Source: Nitrospira sp. CG24A (GTDB lineage: Bacteria; Nitrospirota; Nitrospiria; Nitrospirales; Nitrospiraceae). Taken from it: a stretch of 64,000 nucleotides of DNA. Position 1 is the first letter of the stretch. Each line of letters starts with the position of its first letter. Shown here in pieces: positions 1-7,661 of the stretch. A program made the position numbers and the translations under genes. The notes beneath the pieces were generated by a model. That model was given only the letters and a program-made list of their open reading frames with translations. It searched no databases and was not told the origin of the DNA. The stretch is from assembly GCA_002869925.2 (NCBI GenBank), contig NEWT02000037.1:179231-243230 (forward strand). The letters are read 5' to 3'.

Positions 1-137
1 CCCATTCGATACTCACCTTGAGCCGTGACAACTCTGATTTCTGCCAGAGTCGCTGTGGGCCATAGAGACAGGATGATGAACAGTGCAACGAGTCCCATGT
101 TCGGCAATAGGCTGCGGAGGAATGCTGATCGGGCCAT
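1..137 (-). CDS. N-terminus of a secreted protein, truncated by the window edge
   Basis: The reverse strand opens with ATG at 137 and reads without a stop to base 1 (45 codons). The peptide starts MARSAFLRSLLPNMG and continues into a hydrophobic stretch (LVALFIILSLW) that ends at TATLAEIRVV. This is a good Sec signal peptide with cleavage expected after the TLA motif. The mature part cannot be identified from the few residues present. The gene is divergent from the phosphatase-fold gene at 388, with about 250 bp between them for promoters. Confidence 0.6.
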   Translation of the reverse strand, partial: MARSAFLRSLLPNMGLVALFIILSLWPTATLAEIRVVTAQGEYRM

Positions 138-387
138 CGTATACGGAGGAGAGATTTGTGACATCGCCTTCACCCTCTGGATAGGAGTCCCGTGCCAGGG
201 GCTGATTCGTTGACTTCCCTGAGATAAGAAATAAGCATAACACCGCATTGACCATTGTGCCAGGAACCTTGAGACCCGCATAAACTCTGATGGGGTTGTG
301 CTGGCGAGACTTTGCCTCGCTTGCCTTGGCGGAAAACGCCATGATAGCGTAGAAGTTCCCTTGGAACAGGATAGAAGGAACTCATCT

Positions 388-1407
388 GTGCATACGTCAA
401 TGGGTTTTGATCGCGGATGGTCGATGTGGATACTGGCCGTATCCTTGTTCTTCCTTTGCCTCATTCTTCCGAAACAGGCGGCGGTGGCCGCTGTATCGGC
501 GCCGGCTTCTGCCTCAACGGTTCAGAGCGAGCACGTCATTTTGTTTGTTCTTGAGGGATTTGGCCAAGATTCCCTGAAGGGCGGCACGATGCCGACCCTC
601 AGCCGATTGGTCAAGGAAGGGGCTGTCACCTGGTCTGCCACGGCGGTGAAGCCTGCATTGCGACTACCGACGATGGCATCGTTGGTGACGGGAATGCCGG
701 TCGAGAAACACGGCATTACCTGGAATACCTTTGAATTCAGTCGCGGGTACCCACGTGCCCCGAGCGTGTTCGACTACCTTGATCTCAGCGGAGGGCGCGA
801 CAGCGCGATCTTTCTCATGGATGAGTCGCTGTATCAGTTGGCGCGTCCAGAGCCCTACACAGATTATCAGATGTGCGGGCCGCTGAAGCCTGAGTGCAGC
901 ACAGAACGAATCGTGTCGTATATCCGCCAATATTTCAAGAAAGCGACCAGCGGGCACGGCTACGGTCATGCCATCCTGTCGTTGCCGCATTTCCTGGTCG
1001 TGCATCTTCCGGAAGCTGGCCGAGTGGGAGCCTCAAAAGGTTGGGCCTCGAAGAAGTATCGTGAAGCCCTTCGCACGGTGGATAAGGCCATGCATTCCGT
1101 GTTGGATATCTATCACGAGCATGCATTGACCAAGCGGACGACTGTATTTGTGACGTCGCTGAGCGTCGAAGGACGGGATGCGAATCAAGAACAGGCTGAC
1201 GCGGCGATTCCGATGGTTCCATGGATTGCTTCGGGTGTGGGGATTAAACCAGGTTACTCGATTCACCAGCCGGTTTCTATTTTAGACACCGGCGCGACGG
1301 TGATGCGGACGTTGGGGCTGCAGACCCATACCGAATGGGAAAGTCACGCTGTGGAGGAAATCTTTCAAGCTGCCTTTGCCGCGGCTCCGCGTGGATCGTC
1401 GGAGTAG
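388..1407 (+). CDS. Exported alkaline-phosphatase-superfamily (type I phosphodiesterase-like) protein, probably catalytically degenerate
   Basis: About 339 aa. A GTG at 388 follows the AGAAGGAA box at 373-380 at good spacing; the ATG at 400 is the alternative. The N-terminus is a signal peptide (MWILAVSLFFLCLILPK). The fold is recognisable from the order of motifs: HVILFVLEGFGQD, TMPTLSRLVKEGAV, then LPTMASLVTGMPVEKHGI, which carries the usual Thr nucleophile context. The metal ligands look altered. The first Asp is Glu (VLEGFG), the DxxGHxxG-type loop reads LPEAGRVGAS, and the usual SDHG motif reads SVEGRD. It is therefore either a pseudoenzyme or has changed chemistry. The substrate is unknown. 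It is followed 200 bp later by a small exported protein. Confidence 0.7.
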   Translation: MHTSMGFDRGWSMWILAVSLFFLCLILPKQAAVAAVSAPASASTVQSEHVILFVLEGFGQDSLKGGTMPTLSRLVKEGAVTWSATAVKPALRLPTMASLVTGMPVEKHGITWNTFEFSRGYPRAPSVFDYLDLSGGRDSAIFLMDESLYQLARPEPYTDYQMCGPLKPECSTERIVSYIRQYFKKATSGHGYGHAILSLPHFLVVHLPEAGRVGASKGWASKKYREALRTVDKAMHSVLDIYHEHALTKRTTVFVTSLSVEGRDANQEQADAAIPMVPWIASGVGIKPGYSIHQPVSILDTGATVMRTLGLQTHTEWESHAVEEIFQAAFAAAPRGSSE

Positions 1408-1419
1408 CCCACATGATTC

Positions 1420-1600
1420 ATGAACACTTCTGCTGCAATCGCCAATCCGCTGCTACGACGGGCCTTCGGCCAGCGGGCTCGCCCCTCGGACCCTCGACGT
1501 ACTGCACGAGTACGCCTCAGGTCCTCCAGACTCCGCGCGCCGGTCTCACGACGCGGCTCAGCGATTTCGCGACGAACCGTCATGGATCATGCGGGCTAGG
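1420..1600. repeat. Repeat-like intergenic segment with a small palindrome
   Basis: This GC-rich stretch between two genes contains the hairpin CGTACTGCACGAGTACG near 1498-1514 and phrases such as GCCTCAGGTCCTCC. It resembles the central part of the dispersed inverted-repeat elements seen at 6628, 12035 and 19689, but I cannot match its ends. An open frame runs through it into the next gene, but it looks non-coding. Confidence 0.3.
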
Positions 1601-1607
1601 TCGCGTG

Positions 1608-2042
1608 ATGCAGACTGCGAAGTGGTCCATGGGCTGGTGTCTGGTCGGATGGTTGCTCGTCTCCGCAACAGTGATCCAGCCGGTTGCGGCCGGTCAGCCG
1701 GCTGCCTACCAGCAGGAACACGCAATCACCATCGACGCCACCACCATTAGTCCTCAATCCTGGTGGCATGTACCCGGAGTGACTCCGTCCATCTATGGCT
1801 CGGACCCTGAATCCATGGATGCTTACAAGACAACCGAGTCTCGTGCACTCAAACTCAAACCGGGGAAATATAAATTTGGGAGCTTCACGTTCGATTTTCC
1901 GTTCGCGGTGAACTTAGAGGGGAAGTTGGACTTTGCCCAGTCGCTCGACCAATGTGTCGAGGGGCGAGGGACGCAGACCTTAACCATCCGCTGCAGCCGA
2001 ACCTATCCGTATGGTGGTCAGCGCGATTACCAGTATCAGTAG
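1608..2042 (+). CDS. Small exported protein of unknown function
   Basis: About 144 aa from ATG 1608; the frame is open further upstream, but that part overlaps repeat-like DNA. The N-terminus has a signal peptide (WCLVGWLLVSATVIQPVAAG) with likely cleavage after PVAA. The mature domain is about 110 aa with alternating hydrophobic and aromatic residues (YKFGSFTFDFPFAV) that suggest a beta-rich fold. It has two cysteines, one near DQCVEG and one in IRCSRTYPYG, that could form a disulfide. No family recognised. It ends 13 bp before the first HEAT gene and may be co-transcribed with it. Confidence 0.6.
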   Translation: MQTAKWSMGWCLVGWLLVSATVIQPVAAGQPAAYQQEHAITIDATTISPQSWWHVPGVTPSIYGSDPESMDAYKTTESRALKLKPGKYKFGSFTFDFPFAVNLEGKLDFAQSLDQCVEGRGTQTLTIRCSRTYPYGGQRDYQYQ

Positions 2043-2055
2043 AGGAGCGGTGCCA

Positions 2056-3420
2056 ATGGCCCAGACGCTCGATGATCTATTGGAAGCACTCGAAGATGTC
2101 GATGACGCGACTCGCGAAGAAGCGTCCAAGGCGCTCGCTGAACGTGCCGATCCCACCACGTTGAATGCGCTTGTCGGCGCCTGTGGAGACGAGTATTGGG
2201 CTGTGCGAGCCCATGCGGGTCGTGGTCTATCCAAGATCGGCGGGGTGAAAGCGACGGAATCGCTCATCGTTCTTTTTAACGACTCCATTATGGATGTGCG
2301 GAACGATGCGGTTGCGGCAATGGCCTCGATGGGAGCTGCAGTCGTCGATCGTTTGATCGCGGCGTTGAAGGATGAACGGTGGCGTGTCCGCGAACATGCG
2401 GCAAAAACTTGCGGCGACATACAAGATCGGAATGCTGTTGAGCCCCTCATGCTTGTCTGTCGGGATCGTGATGGCGCGGTGAAGAGTGCGGCGGCAGAGG
2501 CGTTGGGCAAGATCGGCGACCCGAGAGCGATCCCGGTTCTGTGCAAGCTTTTCCGCGATCCTTCGAAGACGGTCCGAGAAACAGCCGGAACGGCACTCAT
2601 CTCTATCGGCCAGGCTTCCGTCGATCCGCTGATCGAGTGTCTCAAGGATAAAGATTTTGTGGTTCGGTGCCATGCCGCTCGCGCGCTTGGTGGTATGACG
2701 ACCGATTATCAAATCGGCCGAACCTGGGTGCGGGATGCAAAAGTTGTTGACGTTTTGATTGCCGCTTTGAAAGATCCGGATCGGGCTGTGCGCGAAGATG
2801 CGACGATCGCCCTGGGCCAAATCGGCGATCCACGGGCTATCGACGCCTTGATCGAGGCGATGAAAGATGGCGCAGTGAAGCGGCATGCGATCGCGTCGCT
2901 TGGCATGATCGGCGATCCTCGCGCCTTACTTCCGGTGCTGGACGCGTTGAAGGGCAAGGGTATTCGACAGGATGGGACTCCGACCCCTGGTTGTATCGTC
3001 AGCGAAGACGCCTTCATCAAGGAAGCTGCGGCGACGGCGCTCGGTCAATTTCGCAATCCGCGCGTCATTCCCGACTTGATCATGCTGTTGAAGGACGGCG
3101 TATTGCGCGAGAAAGCGAGTGCCGCCTTGGCGACCATCGGCGATACGGCGATCGAGCCGTTGATCGCCTTTCTCTATGACCCGAAAGCGTCTGAAGTTGT
3201 GGCAGAGGGGGAACGGGTGCTTTCCTATGCCTCGGTCCGACTCTCTGCGAAAGATGCCTTGAGACAATTGGCGCTTGAAACGCTCGAAAAATTGGGCTGG
3301 ACGCCTGCACCGGAAGATATCATCGTCAATTCAAGTGTGGCCGACAATGCCAGGGTGGATATGCCTCTAGGCGATACAGGGCGGTTCGGTCCTTCCGGCG
3401 ATTACGCCAAACGGAGCTAG
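2056..3420 (+). CDS. HEAT-repeat (PBS-lyase-like) protein 1
   Basis: 454 aa from ATG 2056, with GAGGAG at 2042-2047 as ribosome binding site. Almost the whole protein is tandem units of about 30 aa with the pattern (D)PRAIxxLxxALKDxDxxVRxxAAxALGxIG, so it should form an alpha-solenoid scaffold. About a dozen units can be counted. Near residues 300-315 an insert (RQDGTPTPGC) breaks the periodicity, and a similar Cys-containing insert occurs in the next gene. It ends with LEKLGWTP followed by a low-complexity polar tail. No enzymatic motif is seen. HEAT proteins of this type usually bind other proteins. It is the first of five consecutive HEAT genes. Confidence 0.85.
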   Translation: MAQTLDDLLEALEDVDDATREEASKALAERADPTTLNALVGACGDEYWAVRAHAGRGLSKIGGVKATESLIVLFNDSIMDVRNDAVAAMASMGAAVVDRLIAALKDERWRVREHAAKTCGDIQDRNAVEPLMLVCRDRDGAVKSAAAEALGKIGDPRAIPVLCKLFRDPSKTVRETAGTALISIGQASVDPLIECLKDKDFVVRCHAARALGGMTTDYQIGRTWVRDAKVVDVLIAALKDPDRAVREDATIALGQIGDPRAIDALIEAMKDGAVKRHAIASLGMIGDPRALLPVLDALKGKGIRQDGTPTPGCIVSEDAFIKEAAATALGQFRNPRVIPDLIMLLKDGVLREKASAALATIGDTAIEPLIAFLYDPKASEVVAEGERVLSYASVRLSAKDALRQLALETLEKLGWTPAPEDIIVNSSVADNARVDMPLGDTGRFGPSGDYAKRS

Positions 3421-3450
3421 CGGGTTTCTGAAAATTTATAGCGCCTCACT

Positions 3451-3478
3451 CAGGATGCTCAAAAAGGCTGTCCAGCAA
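3451..3478 (+). repeat. Terminal fragment of the dispersed inverted-repeat element
   Basis: CAGGATGCTCAAAAAGGC followed by TGTCCAGCAA matches, in reverse complement, the right end of the element at 6628-6835. Only one end is present. Downstream (3488-3572) is an imperfect inverted repeat built from GTGAAACGT/AAAGGTGAAAAG and its complement CTTTTCAC/CACCTTTCAC, filling the gap before the next HEAT gene. Confidence 0.6.
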
Positions 3479-3591
3479 TTGGTGCGACGTGAAACGTAAA
3501 AGGTGAAAAGTTTCGGAACAAGAACGCTCGGCAGCCCCACATTTCACCTTTCACATCTAACTTTTCACATTTCTTGGGGTTGAGGTGTGGT

Positions 3592-4674
3592 ATGGCAGAC
3601 ACAGTAGCCGAGCAGATTGCTGCGCTTCAAGACGAAGATTGGGCGATTCGTGAGGAGGCCGCCACCATGCTCGGTACACTTCGGGATCCCAGGGCTGTGG
3701 CGCCATTGGTCTCCGTGCTTCGTGACGACGATCGCGCAGTTCGGGATGCAGCGACCAGCGCTCTCTTGGCCATTGGTGAGCCGGCGGTGACGACGCTGGG
3801 CGCTTGTCTCTCCGATCCGGTGCTCACGGTTCAGGAATTGGCCTCATCAGTATTGGCGACGATTGCCGATGCACGAGTCCTCGCGCCCCTCGTCAAGGCG
3901 CTCGCGAGTCACGATTGGATTGTGCGGATGCATGCGGCCAAAGCACTAGGCAGGATTCGAGACCCTGGAACGGTCGCGCCGTTAGTGCCGCTGTTACAGG
4001 ACAAGGTGAAGGCCGTGCGTGAGGAGACATCAACTGCCCTTGCGGCTATTGGAGAGGCGGCATTGTCATCGTTGATCGCCGCGCTGACCCATGCAGAATG
4101 GCTGGTGCGCTTGCACGCGGTCGAGGCTTTAGGAAAAACACGGTCACCTGAGGCAGTGGAGCCTTTGCTGTCTGTCCTTTTCAACGATCAGGACAGGGCA
4201 GTTCGCGAAGACGCAGTCCGCGCGCTTGGTCAGATAGGGAATGCGCGTGCCGTTGGGTTTCTCGTGACGGCGATGAAGACACCTGGACTGCGACCATTGG
4301 CGGTTGAGGCGCTGGGTCGAATCGGCGATCGTCGGGCTGTGCCGGTGTTGATCGAGGTTCTTGAAGGAGTTGATCGACCGGAGATTTCGCAGCCGATCGA
4401 CGGCTGTGGCGATCAGTGGGATGAAGACAGGATTGCATTGAGCGAAGCCGCCAAAGCCTTGGGCACAATTCGAGACGAGACGGCCATCCCGTCGCTCATA
4501 AAGGCGCTCCGTTATACCGTGACACGAGCGGACGCTGCTGATGCGCTGACTCGATTCGGGAGTGCCGTGATTGCGCCGTTGCTGGCTTTGTTGGCACATG
4601 AGCCGGATGACAACATCCGGTACCACCTCAAAGAGACGCTGGCGAGGGTGGGCTGGCGGGCAGGCCGCATTTAG
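3592..4674 (+). CDS. HEAT-repeat (PBS-lyase-like) protein 2
   Basis: 360 aa from ATG 3592 (weak GAGGTG box upstream). It consists of about eleven HEAT units, for example DWAIREEAATMLGTLRDPRAV and DRAVREDAVRALGQIGNARAV. Like protein 1, it carries an insert late in the solenoid (around residues 262-280, QPIDGCGDQWDEDR) with a single Cys. It ends with the motif LARVGW, shared by the other family members. No catalytic signature. It is separated from protein 1 by 170 bp of repeat-like DNA, so it may have its own promoter. Confidence 0.85.
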   Translation: MADTVAEQIAALQDEDWAIREEAATMLGTLRDPRAVAPLVSVLRDDDRAVRDAATSALLAIGEPAVTTLGACLSDPVLTVQELASSVLATIADARVLAPLVKALASHDWIVRMHAAKALGRIRDPGTVAPLVPLLQDKVKAVREETSTALAAIGEAALSSLIAALTHAEWLVRLHAVEALGKTRSPEAVEPLLSVLFNDQDRAVREDAVRALGQIGNARAVGFLVTAMKTPGLRPLAVEALGRIGDRRAVPVLIEVLEGVDRPEISQPIDGCGDQWDEDRIALSEAAKALGTIRDETAIPSLIKALRYTVTRADAADALTRFGSAVIAPLLALLAHEPDDNIRYHLKETLARVGWRAGRI

Positions 4675-4697
4675 CAGGATGCTGAAACAGACCGCCA
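4675..4697 (+). repeat. End fragment of the dispersed inverted-repeat element
   Basis: CAGGATGCTGAAACAGACCG begins immediately after the TAG stop of the HEAT-2 gene. It matches the left end of the 6628 element (CAGAATGCTGAAACAGTCCG). The remaining spacer to 4763 holds CAGCACCCAGGACTCAGTACTC, a heptamer-like short repeat resembling the one after tRNA-Pro. Confidence 0.6.
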
Positions 4698-4763
4698 AAT
4701 GGTATTTGAATTCTTAATTCAGCACCCAGGACTCAGTACTCATTGCATTTCACGTTGTAGTCT

Positions 4764-5870
4764 ATGCCGAAAGAAACAATCGAAACGTTAGTTTCTGAGC
4801 TCATCCACGAAGAGGATTGGCGGCGGATGCGGGCGACGGTCGCATGCCTGTCGGGTGGACCGCGTGCAGTTCAAGCGCTCATCCAGGCGCTGCAGACTGG
4901 ATCATCGGCATTGAAGGCCGAGGCTGCGGCTATGCTGGCTCGGGTGAACGACCCGCAGGCCGGCGTGCCCTTGGTTGCCTTGCTTCGTGATGAGGATGAG
5001 ACTGTCCGTAGGGCGGGCGCAGCAGCCTTGGAACATTTGGCTGGGGTGCTGGACGAAACGACTGCGGCGGCGCTGACCTCTCTGTTGTATGAATCGAAGG
5101 ATACGGATGAGAGCATTCGTGGGGTGGCCTCGCAGTTGTTGGGAGTGATCCCGAATGCGATCGCGCCACTCTGTGAGATGTTGACCCATCAGGACCCGGA
5201 TGCGCAGATCATGGCCGCGGCGATGCTGGAACATTTGCTTGAGCCCCGTTCGGCTGACGCATTCATCAATGCCATGGGACAGCCGGCTGTGTCCGACATT
5301 GCGGTGCGGACACTCAAGAAGTTGAGTGCGATTCGCGAACGCATCGACGAGGTGTTTGACGGGCTGCGCGCGATTGAAGAGCTGAGTGAGCGAGAAGAGG
5401 CGCGCATGAGCACCGTGATCAATCTTCTAGCCATCGGGCGCCCGAGCGTAGAGATCTTGATCGAGTATTTGGACGATGACGATTGGGTGATCCGTGAAGC
5501 TGCCGCTGATTTGCTGGGGAAGATCGGCGATGTCCGCGCGGTTGAGCCCTTGATGCAGCGGTTGCGGGTCGATAAGGATACGGGAGTCAAAGAACTGGCG
5601 ATGAAATCGTTGGGCTTGATCGGCGATGCCAGGCCGGCTCAACTCTATATCGAGGCCATTCCCATTCGACCTTTGCGGGTGTATGCCATGGAAGCCTTGG
5701 CCAAAGTGAAAGATGTGGAAGTGTTGCGGCCCTATAAGGAACTCTTCGATCGGTTGAGGGCGGACCGAGACGGTCTGGTCGCGTACAATTCCGGGTTGAT
5801 CGCCGACAAACTGGAGGCGCTCGATGGGACACCTGTCGGGAGTCAGGGAGGGCAGGACGACGATGAGTGA
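4764..5870 (+). CDS. HEAT-repeat protein 3, divergent
   Basis: 368 aa starting MPKETIETLV. HEAT units are recognisable at both ends (ALKAEAAAMLARVNDPQAG; DWVIREAAADLLGKIGDVRAV). The middle (residues about 170-215, ending in IEELSEREEARMS) is less regular and charged, and looks like a linker or coiled segment. The C-terminus is an acidic Gln/Gly tail (GGQDDDE). No catalytic motif. Its stop overlaps the start of the HEAT-4 gene by 8 bp, showing translational coupling within the cluster. Confidence 0.8.
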   Translation: MPKETIETLVSELIHEEDWRRMRATVACLSGGPRAVQALIQALQTGSSALKAEAAAMLARVNDPQAGVPLVALLRDEDETVRRAGAAALEHLAGVLDETTAAALTSLLYESKDTDESIRGVASQLLGVIPNAIAPLCEMLTHQDPDAQIMAAAMLEHLLEPRSADAFINAMGQPAVSDIAVRTLKKLSAIRERIDEVFDGLRAIEELSEREEARMSTVINLLAIGRPSVEILIEYLDDDDWVIREAAADLLGKIGDVRAVEPLMQRLRVDKDTGVKELAMKSLGLIGDARPAQLYIEAIPIRPLRVYAMEALAKVKDVEVLRPYKELFDRLRADRDGLVAYNSGLIADKLEALDGTPVGSQGGQDDDE

Positions 5871-6627
5871 TGAGATGCAGGCTGAACGGATCGAACAATT
5901 GATCGGCGCCCTTCGGGACGACAATGACGCGCTTCGGGACCATGCGATTGCCAGTTTGAGCCAAGTGGGCGAGGATGCGGTGGGGCCGCTGATCGGGCTG
6001 ATGGCGGACGAAGACGTGCTGATTCGTGAAGCGGCGACCAGTGCCATTGTGCGGATCGGTCCATCCGTTGTCGATCCGTTGATTGAAGCGTTACGGGACG
6101 ATGAATGGGCGATTCGCGAGCAGGCTGCATCGGGGTTGGGCAAGTTGAAAGACCCTCGAGGTGTCGATCCCCTCGTGAAGGCGCTCAAGGATAAAGATGG
6201 CGCAGTGCGGACTGCTGCGGTATGGGCGCTGGAGCGTGTCGGCGATGCGCGTGCTGTGCCCGGGTTGGTTGAAGCGCTGACTGATCACACGGTGCGTGAG
6301 GACGTGGCGCGTGTGCTGAAAAAAATCGGCGACGTGCGGGCTGTGGATGCGTTGATCGACGGGTTGATGGGAACGAACTGGATGGTGCGGCGCCATGCGG
6401 CTGAAGCCTTGGGCAAGATCGGCGATGCCCGTGGAGTCGACCCGTTGATCGAATCGCTCAAGGACGAGGATTGGCTCGTGCGCCGGAATGCGGCCGAGTC
6501 GCTTGCGCGTCTTGGGGCAAAGCAGGCGATCGACCACCTGCTTCCGCTGCTCGAAGATGAAAATACGATGGTACAGGAAACAGTCGAAGGGGTGTTAGCG
6601 AGTTTTGGATGGAAGGCGAAGTCGTAA
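5863..6627 (+). CDS. HEAT-repeat protein 4
   Basis: 254 aa from ATG 5863, which lies inside the end of the preceding gene (8 bp overlap) behind a GGGAGGGCAGG purine-rich box. It is the most regular family member. About eight near-consensus units follow one another, such as DEWAIREQAASGLGKLKDPRGV and DWLVRRNAAESLARLGAKQ. It ends in LASFGWKAKS, the same Gly-Trp ending as HEAT-2. Function is unknown; it is presumably a scaffold acting with HEAT-3. Confidence 0.85.
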   Translation: MSDEMQAERIEQLIGALRDDNDALRDHAIASLSQVGEDAVGPLIGLMADEDVLIREAATSAIVRIGPSVVDPLIEALRDDEWAIREQAASGLGKLKDPRGVDPLVKALKDKDGAVRTAAVWALERVGDARAVPGLVEALTDHTVREDVARVLKKIGDVRAVDALIDGLMGTNWMVRRHAAEALGKIGDARGVDPLIESLKDEDWLVRRNAAESLARLGAKQAIDHLLPLLEDENTMVQETVEGVLASFGWKAKS

Positions 6628-6835
6628 CAGAATGCTGAAACAGTCCGCCAGCAGCGTTCTCGCGTCGTTCAGAGTCTCAACGCTGAGGGGCACCCCTCGG
6701 ATATTCGAAATACCGAAGGGGCTTATCCGTTCGCCAAGATTCATTACAAGGGCGAACGGCCACACCAAGTGCGGTCCGTACCTCCTCGCTTCTTCGCTCG
6801 CTGCGGCCTTGCTGGACGGCCTTTTTGAGCATCCT
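6628..6835 (+). repeat. Dispersed inverted-repeat element (MITE- or REP-like), copy A
   Basis: The element is bounded by imperfect terminal inverted repeats: CAGAATGCTGAAACAGTCCG on the left and CGGCCTTTTTGAGCATCCT on the right. The ends can pair (AGCATCCT with AGGATGCT) so the whole element can fold. Its core (about 6690-6790) is almost identical, in opposite orientation, to the core of the element at 19689-19900. It contains no transposase. It sits directly behind HEAT-4. The rest of the gap to 6941 holds only a purine-rich ribosome binding site. Confidence 0.75.
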
Positions 6836-6941
6836 ATATTGGGTATCAATTTCACGGAAAATTTCTGACGGTGTTGGCATATAAACCGAGTTTTTCCGCA
6901 GCCTGTTAATTTTTATTTCGTTGTTAAAAGGACACATAATC

Positions 6942-7652
6942 ATGGCGGATGAAGTTCCTCCAAAGCTTATTCAGATCGGTCCAAAGGGCGGCGTGAAGAA
7001 GGACGGGTTTAATCTCGTCACGGAACGAGTCGTCGCGGTGAATCCTGAAACGAAACAACTCGAAGTCGAACTGTTGGCCTACGATGGGAAGACCGTCGTG
7101 CTGGACGTCGATGACGAAGCGCTTGAAGAGCTGAAGAAGATCAAAATAGGAGATGGCGCCACGATTCGTATCGTGGAAGAAGGCGGGCGCCGGGTCGCCA
7201 AGAGCTTTCGGATTCGTGCGAAAGACCCGAATGCGGCGCGAGCCGACGCGATGCTGTTGGATCTACGAGATAGTCACTGGCTCAACCGCAAGTATGCAGC
7301 GGAAGTACTGGGTGAACTTAAAGACATCCGCGCCGTGCAGCCGTTGGTCGATGCGTTGGCGGATGAAGTCGGGGATGTCCGGCAGCGCGCCTATGATTCG
7401 TTGATCAAAATCGGCGGGCCGGCGGTCTCGGTGCTCGTGCCCTTGCTGGTTTCTGAGGAGGATGAGATCAGGCAATCCGTGACGGAAATTATCCGTAAAA
7501 TAGGAAAGCCCGCCGTCGAGCCGTTGGCCACGGCGCTTGCCGAGGCCGACGACCGTTTAAAGACGAGGGTGATGAAGGTGTTGGACCGGATGGGCTATAA
7601 GCCGAAAGTTAAAGAGGAAGCCAAGGCAACCGAAGCACCGCGACTCACATAA
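6942..7652 (+). CDS. HEAT-repeat protein 5 with an added N-terminal beta domain
   Basis: 236 aa from ATG 6942 with AAAAGGACA upstream. Residues 1-85 are not HEAT. They alternate short beta-like stretches (VVAVNPETKQLEVELLAYDG, TIRIVEEGGRRVAKSFRI) and read like a small beta-barrel. Residues about 90-220 form four HEAT units (SHWLNRKYAAEVLGELKDIRAV). The tail is LDRMGYKPKVKEE and charged. This is the only member of the cluster with an extra domain, which could be the one that contacts a partner or ligand. Confidence 0.8.
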   Translation: MADEVPPKLIQIGPKGGVKKDGFNLVTERVVAVNPETKQLEVELLAYDGKTVVLDVDDEALEELKKIKIGDGATIRIVEEGGRRVAKSFRIRAKDPNAARADAMLLDLRDSHWLNRKYAAEVLGELKDIRAVQPLVDALADEVGDVRQRAYDSLIKIGGPAVSVLVPLLVSEEDEIRQSVTEIIRKIGKPAVEPLATALAEADDRLKTRVMKVLDRMGYKPKVKEEAKATEAPRLT

Positions 7653-7661
7653 CCTTTGGTG

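Noticed and set aside
3488-3572. GTGAAA-type repeats as a possible CRISPR-like or iteron array
   Set aside because: The units are irregular, inverted rather than direct, and lack equal spacers. It looks like decayed repeat DNA.
5427-6188. Long antisense open frame (253 codons) across the HEAT-3/HEAT-4 genes
   Set aside because: It is the shadow of the GC-rich repetitive HEAT codons. It has no ribosome binding site, and the sense strand encodes convincing HEAT repeats.
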